Source: Sphaeroforma sirkka
Taxonomy: Eukaryota > Opisthokonta > Ichthyosporea > Ichthyophonida
DNA: 48,134 nucleotides
Reading direction: 5' to 3'
Assembly: GCA_001586965.3 (NCBI GenBank)
Contig: LUCW03002377.1
Location: 1-48,134, forward strand
Below the pieces are notes generated by a model that was given only the letters and a program-made list of their open reading frames with translations, searched no databases and was not told where the DNA came from. The translations under genes were made by a program, and so were the position numbers. Shown piece by piece: positions 43,701 through 48,134 of the stretch; position 1 is the first letter of the stretch; every line of letters begins with the position of its first letter.

Positions 43701-46700
43701 ATACCCCATGTGCAATACACCGCAACAGAAGCATCTCAGCTGCATCCCGGGTCCACTCCGACCCAAACACGACACAGTCGTCCACACTCACGCTATTCGT
43801 TCTAGCATACCACGTGCTCGCCTTTATCGCAAACTTCTCGTCTTCTAGCACACCCGCAGATATGACTGTCGTTAGTGTCCTTCTTTTTGATAAAGGAGGT
43901 GCCAAACTAGTGTTTGCAACCTCGTTCGTCAAATTTATACAAACTAGTTCATCTCCGTCGAATGCGTGATCTTCACCTGAGATAATGGGCAGTGAGAGTG
44001 ATGGCACATCATGCGTTTCTCTAGAGGTAACTGGATTCATTGACAAGGCTTCAGTGATGTCGAGTTTAGACACTTCGAGCTCTTCATCAGTGGTACTCAC
44101 GACCGAATTGATTTGGGATAATTCGCCTTCACCTGTGTATTGGCTTTGTTCCAACTGCCCGGGTATTTCGCTTTGTGGAGTCTCCACCCAGTGCAAGGCT
44201 TCTCCAGTCAACACAAAGTAGAACTCTTGCCATGCTCGGGAGTCATCTTGAGCAGGTACATCACTGCCTACAGACTCACCCGTATACAGTTTCAGCTTGC
44301 CCTGTGTTTTGATATAGTATATGTTGCAATTATTTCCAGTCTATGTATTGCTTTTATCACATTTCGGCTTTTTTTCGAAAACAGAATGAACACCAAAAGA
44401 TAGATAACACGCTGCCACTCACTTCCGGATGAGTGTCAGCATCTGAAAGGAAACATATTGCGCACCTGCTTGACGGCGAAACTAACATCTTCCAGATCGT
44501 CCAGGCTCATGGATTCACAATTTTCAGATGCCCGTCTATCTGGGCTGTCCCCAGTTTTACTCGCATCCCCAATCTTCTTATTTTTAATTAAGATTTTGCG
44601 CTTTAGCTGCTCGGGAGATGGCAGTCGCGTACAGTACTCACCCGGCTCAACTCCTACGGAAACAAATTAACAGAACTCAGTTTGGCGACATCGAACGTCA
44701 AATCGGGGAAAGGCAAACCATATTTAGCACTCTTGATTGATTTTTTTCTAAGATTTTTACCGCAATATTGCATAGCAACAATGCTGATAGCTAGAGCTGC
44801 GAAAAGCCAGCAATAAAGTTGACGCGGTACAGCATGCACTCATATAGTGCCTAGTTCTATACTTCATTCGTACCTTCTTCTTCAAGAGTATCCATGAGCA
44901 ACAGATGTGACATATGCTTGTGGAATGTCTCGGCCATAAAGCGCTGTTGCGCTACACTGCAGTGATTTTCTATCGAGATGATCAATGGGTAGTCTGTTGC
45001 ATCAAAGGCATGTTCCGCTACAGCGATTACCACATCCTCGAATAATATTCTGAGAGAAAGTTCATGAATAGGAACAAGTATATCGATTCAGAACAGCTGA
45101 GAATATAATAAAATTGTATCACTTGAAGACATTTTTTAGGTGTTTGTGGCGATCATCGAGTGATCGACTCGATACAAACACTAAGTCAAAACTGCGCTGA
45201 CATACTTTGTTGTGATCGTGTATCCGTGGTAAATAACAGGTTGTCCATTTTTCCCATCCCAACAGTCGAATTCAATGCAACGACATCCTGCTCTCAAAGC
45301 TCTAATGTACGCCTCGCACGATGACTCACTTTGCAATTGGTCTCCCATCAGATACCTGTGCGTAAGGGTAGTACATTTACGTCACGTATGTTTATGAAAC
45401 CCCGTGGTGTATTAGCAACAAAATGCACACATCTAACAAAATACCTACTGTTTAGAGATCGTATGGCACGGGGATTCATTTTGTTCATACATATTGTTAT
45501 TGACACAAATTTAAGTATGCAGAAAAGCTTGAAAGGGCAACATCGCAAAATCTGCGATAAAGATTCACACTTAACATTGGTATAAAAAGCATTTGCTATA
45601 CATCAAAGATCAATTTCCAAGCAGATAGCTCTTACGTGTTATGTGATGAGTTTATGAAGTACTCGTTGATGGGGTGGTGCATATCCATATGATGGCGTGT
45701 GTAGGCTGGATCAAGCAGCGAATTCTCATTTATGTTCTTCAGGAAAGCGCTGAACTGAAGTTGGGATAGTCCAGCTGCGCCCCCGCACTAGAAAAAACAA
45801 GTGTTTTAGAAAGGCGATTATAAGAACTTTAACAACTTGCAAACAGATTCGATACTAGTGAAAGGCTGCAGCATCACTACAGCTTCAAAGGATGCAGAAG
45901 TGATGACCAGTACATGGGTTTAATCTAGAGCAAATAGTGTCACACTTCATCATCCTTATCACCGGTTGCTACTGGAAGTATTGAGTGAAGAAACAGCCTA
46001 TTTAACTCATGTACATACCCTCGCTTCGGCGTCGCCGAAAGTACGGATAATGTTCCAAACATATTCATCGTCTTCAGCCTGAGATTCGAGTTGTACCTGA
46101 ATCAAGAATGACTGCAACTCGCCAAATGGAATCCATCCCGAATCTGATTCGATTGCTATCCATTCTAACGCTTGTTCAACTGAGTTGCACGTCACCCATT
46201 CGTGATATAAAGCTTCAAAGCCGATTTCGTCCACCTATACAAATGAAACGTTTAGATTAAATTATCTGCATTGTCGATATCACGTATAAAGCAAAGAATA
46301 GCTAATAATTGCTTATCAACATTGAAAGTATATCAACATCAGTCTGTTGTAATTTTAACCCCGACACTGCACTAGGCGTTCCCAATCAAAATGCCAATTT
46401 CATGCAGGAGGCCGAGGTTCATCGAAACATGTTTTTTACTTCAACTTGAATATTGTTCACTTTTACTTGCACACCTCATACTACAGAGTACAGAGTAACA
46501 GGGTATAGCAAGTATCAGAACTTGTACATGCGGTGATTCCAATATCTCATAGACCAACACGTGGAAGCCATAGGCAACATAAAAAGTTTTAGTAGAACAA
46601 TAATATGACAATTCTCCTCGCCCGATTTCTCGCATTTACATCTAGCTGCAGGGATAATCGGTGACAACCTCTTGCATTTTACATACCAGACGCTTATCAT

Positions 46701-47933
46701 GCGAGGCAGATAGTGAAGTGTGAGTTGCTGGCGTGGTCTTGTCGATGGCGTCTTTCAGCGTCTTCATTTTGAGCGGCAGACCCAAGTCCTTCATGCACCT
46801 GAATTGTGAATTTCAAATCCAAGTCAGACATCAACACCAAGAGTGTGAAGAGCTTTCACCGACAAACAAAGCATTTACTGGCATACTAAGAAAACGTTAC
46901 CTATTTAAAATAAAAAGTATCAAAGCTTTGAAGCAACACTTCTGTATATCCATAGCTTGTGTGCATCTATGACTCAATCCCTTCTGTGTCCTCTATCTAT
47001 ACCTCTTCATTCTAGATTCAGCCATCACTTGGGGAGCCTCAGCCTCAGCGCTTAAGCTCATAGACGACGTACGACTGTTGCTGACACTACCAAACGCTGC
47101 ACTCCAGCTTTGTTTGAGCCACCGATCTAGAATTAGACTGTGTCGCACGTATTTAGGCGCTAAAGCTAGCCGCAAATTTCTGTGAGAAATAAAGAAGACT
47201 TGATATGAATGATTAGCCACTTCATTCTGGTCGTATGCAACGACGCTGTACATCATCAGTCTTTATGACACCCTTGATCATGTCCGGACATTTTGATATA
47301 TATAAACACCAAGAGGGTTCCGATATGCTTGTGGTAGACATGTCTTATAGACCCGTACAGTATGCCTGAATTGCCAGATTTTATAGTATTCACTTTCATG
47401 GATGTGCGCGTGCATACCTTATCCATTCTTGAGCATCGTACGGATGAGCGGCGACGAAACACAGCGCCTTTAGTTTAAAACTACGACCGTACAAGACTGT
47501 TAAACTCGACTCTGCCTCCATATGAAAATCTGTGTGGATTCGATCTCGGGGAAATCCTTTGTGGTTCTGACCCGCGCGAATCTCTCTGATTTCGAGCAGA
47601 GATACTGATGGAAGTTGCAATATAATTAATATCGTTGTGGGTAAATCGCGAGCAGGGAAAAACAATAAAGTCCAGAAGTATTGCGATGAAACTCCAATGA
47701 CGGAGTTGAATGGCTGCACTGAGTCGAATCCACAATGCTTCACTAAAATTCGGGTCTGAATTACAAAGCATTGCAATATGATACACACCAGTAATATCTG
47801 GCTTGACTGTAGTAGCATTTGGAGACCACAGCTCCAAAGCCCAATCAGAGCGATTGAGTCGACACAGTCGTGGTACAGGTCGCGAGCTTCTTGTTCCTGA
47901 AAGCCACAAAGAAGACCACCCTGTGTCAGCCAT
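37749..47933 (-). CDS. Phosphoinositide-specific phospholipase C, gamma-like, with a single SH2 domain (19 exons, 2034 aa predicted)
   Basis: Joined exons encode, in order: PH domain ([19 protein letters not shown], about 1-115), EF-hand region (to about 280), X box (about 310-465) with catalytic His in SSHNTYL (residue about 328), the metal-binding pair in CIEFDCWDG, the second His in [19 protein letters not shown] and [14 protein letters not shown]. Next are the first half of a split PH domain ([11 protein letters not shown]...FYFVLTG), an SH2 domain (TWYAR...GVWLLRE, Arg about 705) broken by about 105 extra residues, a 500-residue Ser/Pro-rich region, the second PH half (DLVEWCDAV), the Y box ([20 protein letters not shown]), a C2 domain ([15 protein letters not shown]) and a Ser-rich tail with a lysine cluster. 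The enzyme should split PIP2 into IP3 and diacylglycerol at the membrane, controlled by phosphotyrosine binding. No second SH2 or SH3 was found. The start is uncertain: ATG at 47933 follows a stop, but see the frameshift note. Confidence 0.92.
37749..47933 (-). other. Exon map of the PLC-gamma-like gene
   Basis: Exons (minus strand, GT-AG borders, all phases compatible): 47933-47789, 47604-47418, 47179-47003, 46798-46687, 46234-46019, 45787-45636, 45355-45206, 45049-44874, 44653-44466, 44301-43129, 42964-41190, 40906-40759, 40509-40372, 40165-39997, 39666-39614, 39345-39240, 39105-38999, 38862-38755, 38573-37749 (TAA). The sum is 6105 bases. Donors are mostly GTATG, GTAAG or GTGTG. Three large exons (1173, 1775 and 825 bases) carry the SH2, linker and tail; the conserved catalytic parts are in small exons. 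Confidence 0.85.
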
Positions 47934-48134
47934 TCAATGCGACTAGCATCTTCAGCTTCTGACTGGCTCTCTGCGGCCCTCCCTAGTTAGTATGAAAGCA
48001 AGTTACCAGGCATGAGAGGAGAAAGAAAGAAAATAAATAAATTTGCGCTGGTTCGCAGTCAAGTTCATATTCATACCACTACGATGACGAAGTCTCAATT
48101 CAATGTACCTGTATATACAACTTAAGAAACTAGT
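47934..48134 (-). other. Upstream part of the first visible PLC exon and intron
   Basis: On the minus strand a likely acceptor (CTAACTAG) lies at about 47986, so the exon containing the ATG at 47933 begins about 50 bases earlier and a further exon lies to the right, outside or at the edge of the window. The frame through this piece ([20 protein letters not shown]) looks PH-like but is offset by one base from the downstream PH frame. Confidence 0.5.

Noticed and set aside
44410..44445. Mini-exon of 20 bases in the PLC gene (ATGCTGACACTCATCCGGAA)
   Set aside because: It would need a 23-base intron before it and breaks the reading phase. Joining 44466 directly to 44301 gives the conserved KQGKLKLY in phase.

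Overview
This window is nuclear eukaryotic DNA. Two protein-coding genes have many short exons with GT-AG introns, a third gene is intronless, and about 30 kb between them is filled with decayed, nested retrotransposons. The best clue to the host is the right-hand gene, a phospholipase C of the gamma type (a split PH domain and an SH2 domain between the X and Y catalytic boxes). That layout is typical of animals and their unicellular relatives, so I infer a unicellular holozoan, perhaps an ichthyosporean. The assignment is tentative. All three host genes end in ordinary TAA or TAG stops.

Layout. (1) 645-3352, plus strand: 3' part of a CaMKK/SNF1-activating-kinase-like Ser/Thr kinase, six exons, with two apparent single-base losses in one exon. 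(2) 4283-5785, minus strand: intact intronless UNC93-like membrane protein, convergent with the kinase. (3) About 5.8-37.2 kb: repeat island. It holds a Tc1/pogo-type transposase remnant (6.84-7.18 kb); a simple-sequence stretch (7.2-9.2 kb); Ty3-like element A (minus, 9713-22771) carrying a complete nested sister element B (plus, 11612-19371, 4-bp target duplication ATAT) and a solo LTR (19824-20278, target duplication GGTAC); element D (minus, about 23150-27552), interrupted by another solo LTR (25793-26192); a copia-like remnant (28.2-30.2 kb); a gag relic E related to B (30.5-32.1 kb); an AT-rich ORF-poor stretch (32.2-34.5 kb); a rearranged solo LTR (34.57-34.97 kb); and a Ty3-like relic G (35.0-37.2 kb). 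(4) 37749-47933, minus strand: the PLC-gamma-like gene. I could join 19 exons with every splice phase consistent, giving a predicted 2034-residue protein.

How the parts relate. The kinase and the PLC both belong to families linked to calcium signalling, but nothing in the sequence ties them together. The repeat island is a record of successive insertions: A, then B and a solo LTR inside A, while D was hit by a copy of the same solo-LTR family.

Most interesting points: elements A and B carry, between RNase H and a DDE integrase, a segment resembling the Dam-like methyltransferase domain known from DIRS-type retroelements (NPPW motif intact in A). The PLC-gamma-like protein has only one recognisable SH2 domain, itself split by a long insertion, and no visible SH3. 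Their Gag zinc-binding segments depart from the usual CX2CX4HX4C knuckle. I found no prokaryotic system, CRISPR array or credible RNA gene.
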